Numbered from the stretch's first letter, positions 53,090 through 62,327 are shown. The stretch is DNA of 64,000 nucleotides from Herbaspirillum sp. ST 5-3 (GCF_004804275.1 NZ_STGI01000014.1:103826-167825), one strand, 5' to 3'. Notes: a model not told the origin generated them from the sequence alone. Numbers and translations: made by a program.

Positions 53090-53716
53090 TCAGCTTGTCT
53101 TCATGCCACGGCGGATTCGGGACAGCGCCACATTGGTGATGCCGAGATAGCTCGCGACATGGTGCAAGGGAATGCGTTGCGCAAGCTGCCCGTAATAGTC
53201 GAGGAACGCCGAATAGCGTGAGGTCGCGTCAAGCAGCAGCAATTCGGCCTCGCGCTGGCTTTGGCGCAGGAAGATTTTTGCCAGCACGTCCTGTATCGCA
53301 GGGCTCACGGCCGGATGCTCGCGGCCCCACATCTCCAATGCGGTGTACGCCACTTCAACTACCATGGCAGGTTCCAGCGCTTCGATTGCATAGGGACTGT
53401 CGGTCTCGCCGGGAGGAACGCCTGCACCCAGCCACTTTCCCTCCGCATGGAAGGAACGATTGCGCTCCCGTCCGTCCGGCGAGAGGTAATACAAGCGGAA
53501 CAATCCGGATTCGACGCGCCAGACCTGCCTTACCCGCTGCCCGATTGTCACCAGCGCCTGGCCGGGCTTGAGCGCGCGCCGTGGTGCGCGCTCCCAGCCC
53601 GCCGCGAGCGCGGGCGACTGCGAGAGCAGCATGTCGAATTCAGGCATGCAGGCGGCGCAGGCCCCGCCCTCATCGTCACCTGCCGGATTTGAACCTAGGT
53701 TAATGCGCTCTTCCAT
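53090..53716 (-). CDS. Crp/Fnr-family transcriptional regulator
   Basis: A 208-residue cAMP-receptor-type regulator. The N-terminal cyclic-nucleotide-binding-like barrel shows VWRVESGLFRLYYLSPDGRE and a GxxxG-rich segment. The C-terminus ends in a winged helix whose recognition helix is YLGITNVALSRIRRGM. No FNR-type iron-sulfur cysteine set is clear; two cysteines (CAAC) near residue 20 might sense redox. The protein is slightly short at the C-terminus. It diverges from the M20 peptidase gene across 43 bp and may regulate it. The stop abuts repeat copy 2. Confidence 0.8.
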   Translation of the reverse strand: MEERINLGSNPAGDDEGGACAACMPEFDMLLSQSPALAAGWERAPRRALKPGQALVTIGQRVRQVWRVESGLFRLYYLSPDGRERNRSFHAEGKWLGAGVPPGETDSPYAIEALEPAMVVEVAYTALEMWGREHPAVSPAIQDVLAKIFLRQSQREAELLLLDATSRYSAFLDYYGQLAQRIPLHHVASYLGITNVALSRIRRGMKTS

Positions 53717-53759
53717 CCGCTTTGCCAATCTATCCGCACCCTGATAACCGGAGTGCCCG

Positions 53760-55262
53760 ATGCCCCCGAAGAAACACCATGATACAACGCGCATGCGACG
53801 CTGGATCCTCCTTGCGCTGGTGCCCGTATTCCTGCTGCTCGCAGCGGTGATTTTCAACACCGTGAGCAAGGAATCCAGGCAGCTGCAGGTCAATCCGATC
53901 GCACCGCTGCGGATAGACGAAAACGCTGCCGCTGCCCGGCTTGCCGCCGCAGTCCGCATGCGGACCGTCTCGAATGACCTGGCGCCGGACCAGAATGCCG
54001 AGGAATTCCGCAAGCTCCATGAACACCTCCAGCACAGCTATCCGCATGCGCATTCCGTGCTCAAGCGCGAAATCATCGCTGGGTACAGCTTGCTGTACAC
54101 GTGGCAAGGTACCGATCCGAATGCACTGCCTGTCATGCTGATGGCGCATCAGGACGTGGTGCCGATTGCGCCCGATACCGAGGGCGACTGGCAGGTCGAA
54201 CCGTTTTCCGGAGAGGTGAAAGACGGCTTCATCTGGGGACGCGGCGCCTGGGATGACAAGGGGAATCTGTTCTCGATCATGGAAGCGGTCGAGACGCTCG
54301 CGGCGCAGGGATTCCGGCCGAAACGAACGATTTACCTGTCCTTCGGCCATGACGAGGAAGCGCGCGGAGAACGCGGCGCCAAGGCGATTGCCGCACTGCT
54401 GAAGGCGCGTGGCGTGCGGCTGGATTACATACTGGACGAAGGCCTGGTGATCACACAAGGTCTGACCAAGGGCCTGGACAAACCGCTCGCCCTGATCGGT
54501 ATTGCTGAAAAAGGCTATACCACCGTGCTGCTGAACCTGTCGGCCAAGCCCGGGCACTCCTCCATGCCGCCGGACAAAACCGCCATCGGCATGATGAGCG
54601 CCGCTTTGGCCAGGATCGAAGACAGGCAGATGCCGGCGGGCATTCGCGGCGCAGCGCAGGAGATGTTCGATACGCTGGCGCCGGAAATGTCCGGCATTCA
54701 GCGCGTACTGTTGTCGAACTTGTGGCTCTTCAAGCCACTCGTGCAGCATGAGCTGGAGAAAAAAGCGAGCACCAATGCGATGATCCGCACGACCACGGCG
54801 TTGACGATCGTCCATGCAGGCAACAAGGAAAACGTCTTGCCGGGCGTCGCCAGCGCGGCGGTGAACTTCCGACTGCTGCAAGGCGATTCGATCGCCGACA
54901 TCGTCGCGCATGTGAAGCAAGCGATCGTCAACGATGACATCAAGCTGCAAACGGTTCCGGAAAGTTCGGAACCCTCGCGTCTGTCGAAGACCGAAGCACC
55001 GGCCTACAAGGCCATTCATCGCACCGTGCGCCAGATCTTTCCGGAAACCGTAGTCGCGCCCGGCCTGATGATCGGCGCCACCGACGCGCGGTATTTTGAA
55101 GAGATCAGCAACAACATCTACCGTTTCTCGCCGATACGCGCGATGCCGGAGGACCTGGCGCGTTTTCACGGCACGAACGAGCGCGTCTCGGTCAAAAACT
55201 ATGCTGAGATGATTCGCTTCTATCATCAGTTATTGATGAACAGCGCGGCTCCGTCTTCCTGA
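53760..55262 (+). CDS. M20-family metallopeptidase (carboxypeptidase-like), membrane-anchored
   Basis: A 500-residue dinuclear zinc peptidase of the M20 family. A single N-terminal hydrophobic helix (WILLALVPVFLLLAAVIF) anchors it facing the periplasm. Metal-site motifs are MAHQDVV (His/Asp), IWGRGAWDDKGNL and GHDEEARGERG, with a dimerisation domain in between and the late H in GATDARYFEE/RFHGTNERVSVK. This matches the carboxypeptidase S-like branch, so it probably trims dipeptides or N-acyl amino acids. GGAG precedes the ATG. It diverges from the Crp/Fnr regulator. Confidence 0.86.
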   Translation: MPPKKHHDTTRMRRWILLALVPVFLLLAAVIFNTVSKESRQLQVNPIAPLRIDENAAAARLAAAVRMRTVSNDLAPDQNAEEFRKLHEHLQHSYPHAHSVLKREIIAGYSLLYTWQGTDPNALPVMLMAHQDVVPIAPDTEGDWQVEPFSGEVKDGFIWGRGAWDDKGNLFSIMEAVETLAAQGFRPKRTIYLSFGHDEEARGERGAKAIAALLKARGVRLDYILDEGLVITQGLTKGLDKPLALIGIAEKGYTTVLLNLSAKPGHSSMPPDKTAIGMMSAALARIEDRQMPAGIRGAAQEMFDTLAPEMSGIQRVLLSNLWLFKPLVQHELEKKASTNAMIRTTTALTIVHAGNKENVLPGVASAAVNFRLLQGDSIADIVAHVKQAIVNDDIKLQTVPESSEPSRLSKTEAPAYKAIHRTVRQIFPETVVAPGLMIGATDARYFEEISNNIYRFSPIRAMPEDLARFHGTNERVSVKNYAEMIRFYHQLLMNSAAPSS

Positions 55263-55555
55263 CAAGGACCGGCTCGGGGAGCCGGAGCCCGGCGCCCTAG
55301 CAAATACATCACATTGTGATATACTTGCGAATTGCCTATTTCCGGCAATGCAATGTCATCGCTGATGAACCCGTCTCTACAGATTCAGGGAAGCCGCTTG
55401 CAGCACACGGCACATCCGTGACCCAGCGTCCCTTACCCAGGGACGCACAAGCTCCACCACCACAACCACTACCCCGTCGAGCGTCTTCAGCCCGATGCGG
55501 GTGAATACATGCCGACATCTCCGGCAGCACCGCTTATTCGACCAGAGGAATGAAA

Positions 55556-57361
55556 ATGCAATGGATGGAAGAACGACGAGATTTTGCTGCTGACAACCGC
55601 ATGCTGCATCTTGCCGTACTGGCAATGTTCATCGGGGCCGTGAGCACGCTTGCCGCATTCCTGCTGCTTTATCTGATTCGGTTCTTCACGAATCTCTTCT
55701 TCTTCCAGACTTTCTCGGCTTCCTTTCGCTCGCCCGCGGAGCATACCCTTGGCCTCTGGGTGATCGCGGTGCCTGTGGTCGGCGGCCTGATCATCGGCCT
55801 GATTGCCCGTTTCGGCTCGGAAAAAATCCGCGGCCATGGCATACCGGAGGCGATCGAGACGATCCTGTTCGGCAAGAGCAACATGTCGGCGAAGGTGGCC
55901 GTACTCAAGCCGTTGTCATCCGGCATCGCGATCGGCAGTGGCGGACCTTTCGGTGCCGAGGGTCCGATCATCATGACCGGTGGTGCGATCGGTTCTCTCA
56001 TCGCGCAGTATTTTCATCTGACCAGTGCGGAGCGGAAAACCTTGCTGGTGGCCGGCGCAACCGCCGGCATGACCGCCGTCTTTGATACGCCTGTGGCAGC
56101 CGTCTTGCTGGCGATCGAATTGCTGCTGTTTGAATTGCGCCCGCGCAGCCTGCTGCCGGTCACCATCGCGTGCGCCGTCGCAGGTTTTCTGCGTCCGCTG
56201 GCGATGGACAGCGGCCCGTTGTTCCCGCTGCAGACACTTCCTGCAGCACCCCTGACGCTCGTCTCCTGCGCACTGGCCGGGATCATGGCGGGGCTGCTCT
56301 CGTGGGCCTTGTCCGTCAGCTTGTACAAGGTCGAAGACCTGTTTGCGAAATTGCCGCTGCACTGGATGTGGTGGCCGGCATTGGGCGGCCTTGCCGTCGG
56401 CATCGGCGGATATCTCGAGCCGCGGGCTCTGGGGGTCGGCTATGACGTCATCGGCGATCTGTTGCAGAACCATCTGGCGCTGCGCTTCGTGCTCGGTTTC
56501 CTGGCATGCAAGGCCCTGATGTGGGTCATCGCCCTGGGATCCGGCACTTCGGGCGGCGTGCTGGCGCCGCTGCTGATGATGGGTGCCGGTCTGGGCAGCT
56601 TGATGGCTCCCATCATGCCGGGCGGCGAGCCGCTGATGTGGCCGCTGGTATTCATGGCCGCGACGCTGGGCGGCATGATGCGCGCTCCTGTCATGGCGAC
56701 GGTGTTCGCCTTTGAACTGACACATGACGTCAATGCGCTACTGCCTCTGCTGGCCGCGTCCGGGGTTGCTTACGGGTTTACCGTGCTTGTGATGCGGCGT
56801 TCCATCCTGACGGAAAAGATTGCCCGGCGCGGATTCCACATCTATCGCGAGTATGGTATCGATCCGCTGGAACGGCACCATGTCGGCGAGGTCATGACGA
56901 CGCAGCTGGAAACGGTCGATGCGGATACGCCGGTGGCGGAGGTGCTGGAAAGGCACTTCGGCGCGCATCAAACGCATCGCGCCTTCCCGGTCGTGCGAGC
57001 GGATGCGGTGCTGGGGATGGTCAATCGGACGGTTTTGGCAAAGGGTCTGGAAAAACCGGGCATTCAAACGGCGGCCGATCTCTTCGGCGCCAATCCCTTG
57101 ATCGTTGCGCGACCGGAGGAAACCTGCCGGGAAATCGCCAGCAGGCTTGCGGTACATGAACTGGAATGCATCCCAGTCGTCACGGATGCCCGCTCGCACC
57201 GGCTGGTCGGTGTCGTCAGCCGAAGCGACCTGGTCAAACCTTCGATTGCCGTATTCGAGGAAGAACAACGCCGCGAACTGCCGAAAGGCCCTGTGGTTCA
57301 GGCTTTGGTGCGCCGGGTCACATCCGTGTTCACGGGCAAAGCGCTCAAGGAAAGGCGCTGA
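55556..57361 (+). CDS. ClC-family chloride channel/antiporter with CBS domains
   Basis: A 601-residue ClC protein. The selectivity-filter region is GSGGPFGAEGPIIMTGG, where the gating glutamate (Glu135) is conserved, suggesting a proton-coupled antiporter or gated channel. GTSGGVLAPLLMMGAG supplies the second conserved region, and about 10-12 hydrophobic helices fill residues 20-430. The C-terminal 150 residues form two CBS domains (EVMTTQLETVDADTPVAEVL; VARPEETCREIASRLAVHEL) that usually bind adenosine nucleotides and regulate gating. The ATG at 55556 follows AGAGG by 7 nt. The gene ends 9 bp before repeat copy 3. Likely physiological roles are acid resistance or volume control. Confidence 0.9.
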   Translation: MQWMEERRDFAADNRMLHLAVLAMFIGAVSTLAAFLLLYLIRFFTNLFFFQTFSASFRSPAEHTLGLWVIAVPVVGGLIIGLIARFGSEKIRGHGIPEAIETILFGKSNMSAKVAVLKPLSSGIAIGSGGPFGAEGPIIMTGGAIGSLIAQYFHLTSAERKTLLVAGATAGMTAVFDTPVAAVLLAIELLLFELRPRSLLPVTIACAVAGFLRPLAMDSGPLFPLQTLPAAPLTLVSCALAGIMAGLLSWALSVSLYKVEDLFAKLPLHWMWWPALGGLAVGIGGYLEPRALGVGYDVIGDLLQNHLALRFVLGFLACKALMWVIALGSGTSGGVLAPLLMMGAGLGSLMAPIMPGGEPLMWPLVFMAATLGGMMRAPVMATVFAFELTHDVNALLPLLAASGVAYGFTVLVMRRSILTEKIARRGFHIYREYGIDPLERHHVGEVMTTQLETVDADTPVAEVLERHFGAHQTHRAFPVVRADAVLGMVNRTVLAKGLEKPGIQTAADLFGANPLIVARPEETCREIASRLAVHELECIPVVTDARSHRLVGVVSRSDLVKPSIAVFEEEQRRELPKGPVVQALVRRVTSVFTGKALKERR

Positions 57362-57370
57362 TCTCGCGCA

Positions 57371-57642
57371 TTAGAGCGGCTTTCCTATTAGTGCAGGAGG
57401 CGCGCAGCCCCGCGAACCGGTCGAGTGCAAGGCGCGGCGACGCGACGTAGCGGTGCTACGGCAAGGAGACGCAACACCGCAGGCGGCCGGTTCCCGGGGC
57501 TGCCCGAAGGGTTCGAGCCGGAAGGGCGCATCGCGGCGTTGCGTCGCTTGCTCAGGGGCTCACCCTGAGCAAGCGCCGCGCCTTGCGCTGCATCCCTTCT
57601 GGCTCGAACGCGCCCCCTGCACTAATAGGAAAGCCGCTCTAA
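57371..57642. repeat. Structured ~270-bp inverted-repeat element, copy 3
   Basis: A 272-bp element with 34-bp terminal inverted repeats (57371-57404 and 57609-57642, one mismatch). The core is almost identical to copy 2, including the hairpins CGTAGC-GCTACG and CTCAGGG-CCCTGAG. The change ATATTAG (copy 2) to CTATTAG is mirrored in the opposite arm. It lies between the convergent ClC and feo-partner genes; the stop codon of the latter is inside the right arm. Confidence 0.88.
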
Positions 57643-57932
57643 CGCGAAGCGGTACGCTTCAATGCTTCCGGCGTGATCGCGAACTTGGTTTGCGCCGGAC
57701 CTTTGCCCTTGGGGCCACACCCGCCGCAGCTTCCGCATCCGTCAGCACACGATGCCGCTGCAGCTTCCGCACGCCTTTCGATCCGGTCCGCCGCCTTCTT
57801 CAATCCGCATCGTTTCATGAGTCCGACGAGGGCGACACGCAGCACGCGCTTGGCCGATTTCGGCAGGTAGCGCCGCAGGACCATCCAGGCAGCGAAAACG
57901 ACAATCGCGGCGACAATCACTTCCTGCATCAT
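57639..57932 (-). CDS. FeoB-associated Cys-rich small membrane protein
   Basis: A 97-residue protein with one N-terminal TM helix (EVIVAAIVVFAAWMVLRRYL), a basic helical stretch and a cysteine cluster, CADGCGSCGGCGPKGKG. This pattern matches the FeoB-associated Cys-rich proteins that follow feoB in many proteobacteria; the cysteines may bind iron or support ferrous iron transport. The start ATG overlaps the feoB stop in an ATGATG junction, and the stop lies in repeat copy 3. It is the last gene of the feo operon. Confidence 0.75.
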   Translation of the reverse strand: MMQEVIVAAIVVFAAWMVLRRYLPKSAKRVLRVALVGLMKRCGLKKAADRIERRAEAAAASCADGCGSCGGCGPKGKGPAQTKFAITPEALKRTASR

Positions 57933-59809
57933 CCACCTCCCAGCATGGCGCGGCTGATCTGATAGGTCGCGAACGATGCCAGATAGGCCAGCGCAAACAT
58001 GTACCCGGCCATGGCCAGCACCGGTGTCCACGAGTTGGTCTCGCGCTTGACGGCGGACAGCGTGGAGATGCATTGCGGGGCGAATACATACCATGCCAGC
58101 AGCGACAGCGCAGTTGGCAGGCTCCAGGTGGCGGCGATCATCGGCGTCAATGCGGTCGCGAGCTCTTCGCCGCTGGCGGACAACGCATAGACGGTTCCCA
58201 GTGCGCCAACCGCAACCTCGCGTGCAGCAAGGCCGGGAATCAAGGCGATCGCGATCTGCCAGTTGAAGCCGATCGGCGCAAACAGAACCTGCAGCGACTG
58301 TCCGAGTTTCCCGGCGAGGCTGTACTGGATGGCCGGCCCAACTGCTCCCTCCGGCGGCGCGGGGAAGCTGGACAGGAACCAGAGCAGGATCATGATGGCA
58401 AGAATGATGGTGCCGACACGCGTAACGAAGATTTTCGCGCGCTCCCACAGGCCGATCGCGAGATTGCGCAGGTTCGGCCAGTGATAGTTCGGCAGTTCCA
58501 GCATCAGCGGCGTGTAGCGCCCCTTGCCGAAGGTGCTCTTAAACACATAGGCAACCGCCATCGCGGACACGATGCCGGCGAGGTAGAGCGCAAACAGCAC
58601 CAGTCCTTGCAGGTTGAAGATGCCGATGGTGCGATTGGGGATAAAGGCGCCGATGATCAGCGCGTAGACCGGCAGGCGCGCCGAGCATGTCATCAACGGC
58701 GCGATCATGATGGTGGCAAGCCGGTCGCGTGGATTCTGGATGGTGCGGGTCGCCATGATGCCGGGAACCGCGCACGCGAAGCTGGACAGCAAGGGAATGA
58801 AGGCGCGTCCCGACAAGCCGACGCTGCCCATCAGGCGATCCAGCAGGAAGGCCGCGCGCGGCAGATAGCCGGAATCTTCCAGCACCAGGATGAAGAAGAA
58901 CAGGATCAGGATCTGCGGCAGGAAGACCAGCACGCTGCCCACGCCGGAGAAAACGCCGTCGACGATCAGGCTGCGCAGGACGCCCTCGGGCATCGCGGCG
59001 TACACGGCTTTGCCGAACGTCTCGACGCCGGCCTTGATCCATTCCATCGGCAGAGCCGACCAACTGAAGACCGCCTGGAAGACCAGGAACAGCAAGATCG
59101 CCAGAATCGGATAGCCGAGCACCGGGTGCAGCACCACCGCGTCGATGCGGTCGCCTGCATTGTGTGCTTCGCCATGATGGGTGATCACGGCATCGAGGAT
59201 GCGGCGCACTTCGCGCTGCGTCTCTTCCAGCGAGTCGCCATTGTCGGAATTGAAGGCAGATGCGGCAACGCCGGCGGCATTCTCCGATTTCGCGGCGAGG
59301 CTGTCGAGTTGCGCCACCAAGGCTTCGGCGCCGCCGGGTTTGACGGCAACGGTTTCAATGACGGGAATGCCGAGTTCCTGCTGCAGTCTTCCGGTGTCGA
59401 TCTCCACGCCGCGCTTCTTCGCGACATCCATCATGTTCAGCGCGAGAACCGTCGGACGCCGCAGGCGCAGCACTTCCAGCACCAGGCGCAGATTCAGGCG
59501 CAGGTTGGTCGCATCGACCACCAGCACGATCACATCGGGCAGCTTTTCATCCGCCTGCTTGCCGAACAGGACATCACGCGTGATGGCCTCGTCCGGCGTC
59601 ATGGCATTCAGGCTGTAGGCGCCGGGAAGATCGATGACCTTGTAGGAACGGCCGCTCGTCGATGTGAACTGCCCTTCCTTCCGTTCGACCGTGACACCGG
59701 CGTAGTTGGCGACTTTCTGCCGGGCGCCGGTCATGCGATTGAACAGCGCCGTCTTGCCGCAGTTCGGATTGCCGACCAGCGCGAGATGCAAAGGTTTGGA
59801 ACTTGTCAT
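57929..59809 (-). CDS. feoB: FeoB ferrous iron transporter
   Basis: A 626-residue inner-membrane Fe2+ transporter. The N-terminal GTPase has G1 LVGNPNCGKTALFNRMTG, G3 DLPGAYSLN and G4 NMMDVAKKRG. About 8-10 TM helices follow, including the core segment ACAVPGIMATRTIQNPRDRL typical of FeoB and the GNxNxGKT-driven gate. Length is at the short end of the family, lacking some C-terminal extensions, and a separate Cys-rich protein follows instead. It is in operon with feoA (12 nt upstream), so iron limitation and Fur probably control both. Confidence 0.95.
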   Translation of the reverse strand: MTSSKPLHLALVGNPNCGKTALFNRMTGARQKVANYAGVTVERKEGQFTSTSGRSYKVIDLPGAYSLNAMTPDEAITRDVLFGKQADEKLPDVIVLVVDATNLRLNLRLVLEVLRLRRPTVLALNMMDVAKKRGVEIDTGRLQQELGIPVIETVAVKPGGAEALVAQLDSLAAKSENAAGVAASAFNSDNGDSLEETQREVRRILDAVITHHGEAHNAGDRIDAVVLHPVLGYPILAILLFLVFQAVFSWSALPMEWIKAGVETFGKAVYAAMPEGVLRSLIVDGVFSGVGSVLVFLPQILILFFFILVLEDSGYLPRAAFLLDRLMGSVGLSGRAFIPLLSSFACAVPGIMATRTIQNPRDRLATIMIAPLMTCSARLPVYALIIGAFIPNRTIGIFNLQGLVLFALYLAGIVSAMAVAYVFKSTFGKGRYTPLMLELPNYHWPNLRNLAIGLWERAKIFVTRVGTIILAIMILLWFLSSFPAPPEGAVGPAIQYSLAGKLGQSLQVLFAPIGFNWQIAIALIPGLAAREVAVGALGTVYALSASGEELATALTPMIAATWSLPTALSLLAWYVFAPQCISTLSAVKRETNSWTPVLAMAGYMFALAYLASFATYQISRAMLGGG

Positions 59810-59821
59810 GATCTCGGTGCT

Positions 59822-60115
59822 TCAGCGTGGGTGTTGTTTGGTGCGCACCACGTGAACCAGCGAGGCTTCATGACGCCGCAAGGCGAAAGTGGTATTGCCA
59901 AGGCGGACGGCAATCGGGTCGCGGCGAGGAAATGATTCCGCAACGATACGCAGCGGCTCTCCGGGAACGAATCCAAGTTCGATGAGGCGGCGCTTCATGG
60001 CCGCATGCTCGGCGCCGTCTTTGTCAGTCAGGCCGATCACATTCGCGTGATCGCCTTTCTTCAACTGGCCGAGGTGAACCACCTCGTGATGCATCGGATG
60101 GTCGTTATTTGGCAT
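59822..60115 (-). CDS. feoA: FeoA iron transport accessory protein
   Basis: A 97-residue small SH3-like protein that assists FeoB. The family pattern is visible in LGQLKKGDHANVIGLTDKDG, RLIELGFVPGEPLRIVAESF and DPIAVRLGNTTFALRRHEAS. It is the first gene of the feo operon, followed by feoB after 12 nt, and is preceded by a Fur-like box. Two ATG codons, at 60115 and 60094, are possible starts; the first is taken. Confidence 0.92.
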   Translation of the reverse strand: MPNNDHPMHHEVVHLGQLKKGDHANVIGLTDKDGAEHAAMKRRLIELGFVPGEPLRIVAESFPRRDPIAVRLGNTTFALRRHEASLVHVVRTKQHPR

Positions 60116-60164
60116 GTCTGGCTTTCAAAAGGGTCGGTTCGCGTAACCGCTTGCCCTACGCGAC

Positions 60165-60186
60165 AAATGATAATGATTCTTAATAA
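60165..60186. promoter_or_regulatory. Fur-box-like operator upstream of feoA
   Basis: AAATGATAATGATTCTTAAT (60165-60184) contains the GATAATGAT core of the Fur consensus and lies 50 bp before the feoA start. It fits iron repression of feoAB. Confidence 0.78.
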
Positions 60187-60271
60187 GCTTTGCAATCATT
60201 CTGACGAATAAATGTGACTAGTCAATAGTGTCATGTCAAACAAGCAAACAATATCCCCACGTCAATTCACA

Positions 60272-61675
60272 TCAATTCGACGAAACATAGAAAGCAGCGC
60301 CTTCGGTCACCCGCACCCGCTCGTCGTCGAGCGCGACAAGCTCAAACCGGATCCTGCCGGCTCCCGCCCCTGCCGTCCTGCGCTCGGCGCGTACGCTCAC
60401 CGCGACACTGCGCGACGTTGCGCTGTCGACTTCGACCTGCGCGGGGGAAGCGATCTCGATGGAATCGATGCCGCCCACCTTGATGCGATAGGCATGCGGG
60501 CGCTCATCCGTATTCATGATCTGCAGCCGGTACACGTGTTCGACCATGCCGGCACCAACATCGCGCCCGATTGCGGCACGGTCGAGCATGACATCGACTT
60601 TCAGCGGCACCCGTCGCGCCAGCGATGCAACCACCACGCAAAAGCCAAGCAAGAGCATGCCGAGATAGATCAGCACGCGCGGGCGCGCAATGCGCCGCCG
60701 GATTTCTTGCGCCGACAGGCCGCCCTGCATCGCATTTTCGGTCGAATAGCGGATCAGCCCGCGCGGGGCACCGATCTTGTCCATGACAGAATCACAGGCA
60801 TCGATACAGGATGCGCAGTCGATGCATTCGAACGGCAAGCCCTTGCGAATGTCGCTGCCGGTCGGGCACACCTGCAGGCACAGCGAGCAGTCGATGCAAT
60901 CGCCGAGCGCACTCACCGCCCCGCGTCGCCAGCTGCGGCGCACGCCCCGCGGCTCGCCTCGGGCGGCATCATAGGTGATGAGCAGTGTGTCCTTGTCGAA
61001 CATCACGCTCTGGAAACGCGCATAGGCGCACATGAACTTGCATATCTGCTCACGCAGCCAGCCGGCGTTGAGATAGGCGAATGCAGCGTAGAACAGGATC
61101 CAGAACGCCTGCCATGGGCCCACGGATAAGCGCGCCAGCTCGCTCAGCAGCACCGACATCGGCGTGAAATAGCCAACCAGCGTAATGCCGGTCCACAAGG
61201 CCACTGCTGTCCATGCCAGGTGCTTCAAGCCTTTCTTTGCGATCTTGTCGAATGAAATTGCCTGCTTGTCGAGCCGGATGCGTGCGCTGCGGCTGCCTTC
61301 GATCTTGCGTTCGATCCACATGAAGACTTCGGCATAGACCGTATGCGGGCAGGCGAAGCTGCACCACACGCGCCCGCCAACGGCGCTGAGCAGGAACAGC
61401 AACGCAGCGCAGAGGATGAGCAGGCCGGCGAGATAAATGAAATCCTGCGGCCACAGGACGAGGCCGAAGACAAAGAACTTGCGCGCGGCCAGATCGAACA
61501 GCACTGCCGGGCGGCCGTTCCAGCTCAGCCACGGCAGGCCGTAATACACCAGTTGCGTCAGCCACACGCAGGCCCAGCGCCAGCTGGCATAACGACCGGA
61601 CACCTCGCGCGTATAGATCTTCTTGCGAGGAGCGTACAGGTCGATGATGGAAAAGCCCGGGCCGTTCGTTTGCAT
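60272..61675 (-). CDS. ccoG: CcoG/RdxA-like membrane ferredoxin
   Basis: A 467-residue polytopic protein with an N-terminal polyferredoxin-type membrane domain (about five TM helices, with WCSFACPHTVYAEVFMWIER) and two 4Fe-4S clusters, DCIDCSLCLQVCPTG and ECIDCASCIDACDSV. The C-terminus is an Ig-like domain (KIASPAQVEV-type strands). It matches the CcoG/RdxA/FixG family, which reduces copper during cbb3 oxidase assembly. Here no ccoNOP genes are adjacent. It is the last gene of a run with a heptaheme cytochrome and HAMP-like proteins, so it may pass electrons to or from that system. Confidence 0.85.
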   Translation of the reverse strand: MQTNGPGFSIIDLYAPRKKIYTREVSGRYASWRWACVWLTQLVYYGLPWLSWNGRPAVLFDLAARKFFVFGLVLWPQDFIYLAGLLILCAALLFLLSAVGGRVWCSFACPHTVYAEVFMWIERKIEGSRSARIRLDKQAISFDKIAKKGLKHLAWTAVALWTGITLVGYFTPMSVLLSELARLSVGPWQAFWILFYAAFAYLNAGWLREQICKFMCAYARFQSVMFDKDTLLITYDAARGEPRGVRRSWRRGAVSALGDCIDCSLCLQVCPTGSDIRKGLPFECIDCASCIDACDSVMDKIGAPRGLIRYSTENAMQGGLSAQEIRRRIARPRVLIYLGMLLLGFCVVVASLARRVPLKVDVMLDRAAIGRDVGAGMVEHVYRLQIMNTDERPHAYRIKVGGIDSIEIASPAQVEVDSATSRSVAVSVRAERRTAGAGAGRIRFELVALDDERVRVTEGAAFYVSSN

Positions 61676-61766
61676 TGCGTGTTGCCGTTGTTATGCTCGT
61701 GCGCCGACGCCGTACTTTACTCCGCTGTGCGGATGCAGGCGAATAAAAACGGCATTCAGGCCCGTC

Positions 61767-62327
61767 TCAATCACCAAGCGCATGATTTCCCCGGTCCCCG
61801 ATGATGCGCAAATGCGCGGCAGCGGCTTTGCGCTCCTCGGCCGATTCCGGCAAGCGATCGGACAAGTGCCGCACCGAGTAACGGATCCTGCGCAGGCGCA
61901 AGGCTTCGGAGCGCTGCCACCTCAGGGCCTGGTCCAGCACCGCGTGCGTCCGCTTCACGCCCGCTTGCGGCTTCAGGTCAAGCGTGCTTGCAGCATGCAT
62001 GACCGCATCCAGGCCGCGCAGAATGCCGTGCACATAGAATGCCCAGATACGATCGGCGAGAATGAGCGCGCTCAGGTTCACGACGCCCGTTCCAGCGAGG
62101 ATGATCGCGCCGTCGATCAGGAAGGAGCGCAGCATGTTGTCGGCCGATGAGAAATGGACCCGGTACATGTTCTCGTCGATGATATTGCCTAGCGACCGGT
62201 ACAGGCCCCAGATCGCGAGCGCCGTCAGGGTCGTTTCCAGGATCACAAGCGCAATCAGCATCCATTTTTGCAGGATGTGGTCAACGTAAAGGATGCGGCG
62301 CCGGTCTTTCGGAAGAGGAGCGTTCAT
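61767..62327 (-). CDS. Two-helix membrane protein with HAMP-like region
   Basis: A 186-residue protein with two TM helices (WMLIALVILETTLTALAIWG at about 22-45 and FLIDGAIILAGTGVVNLSAL at about 70-92). A cytoplasmic helical region follows (FYVHGILRGLDAVMHAAST) that resembles a HAMP linker but carries no enzymatic domain. The ATG at 62327 overlaps the cytochrome stop in an ATGA junction. It is distantly like the HAMP protein upstream and similar in layout, so the two may form a hetero-oligomer around the cytochrome. It precedes the ccoG-like gene by 91 nt. No family name is assigned. Confidence 0.6.
   Translation of the reverse strand: MNAPLPKDRRRILYVDHILQKWMLIALVILETTLTALAIWGLYRSLGNIIDENMYRVHFSSADNMLRSFLIDGAIILAGTGVVNLSALILADRIWAFYVHGILRGLDAVMHAASTLDLKPQAGVKRTHAVLDQALRWQRSEALRLRRIRYSVRHLSDRLPESAEERKAAAAHLRIIGDRGNHALGD

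Noticed and set aside
58073..59935. 620-codon frame antisense to feoB
   Set aside because: FeoB GTPase and membrane motifs on the minus strand are certain. The antisense frame is Gln/His/Arg-rich.
60272..61675. Assignment of ccoG to a cbb3 oxidase assembly operon
   Set aside because: No ccoNOPQ or copper-handling genes are present in the window. The gene is linked to a multiheme cytochrome instead, so the role stays open.
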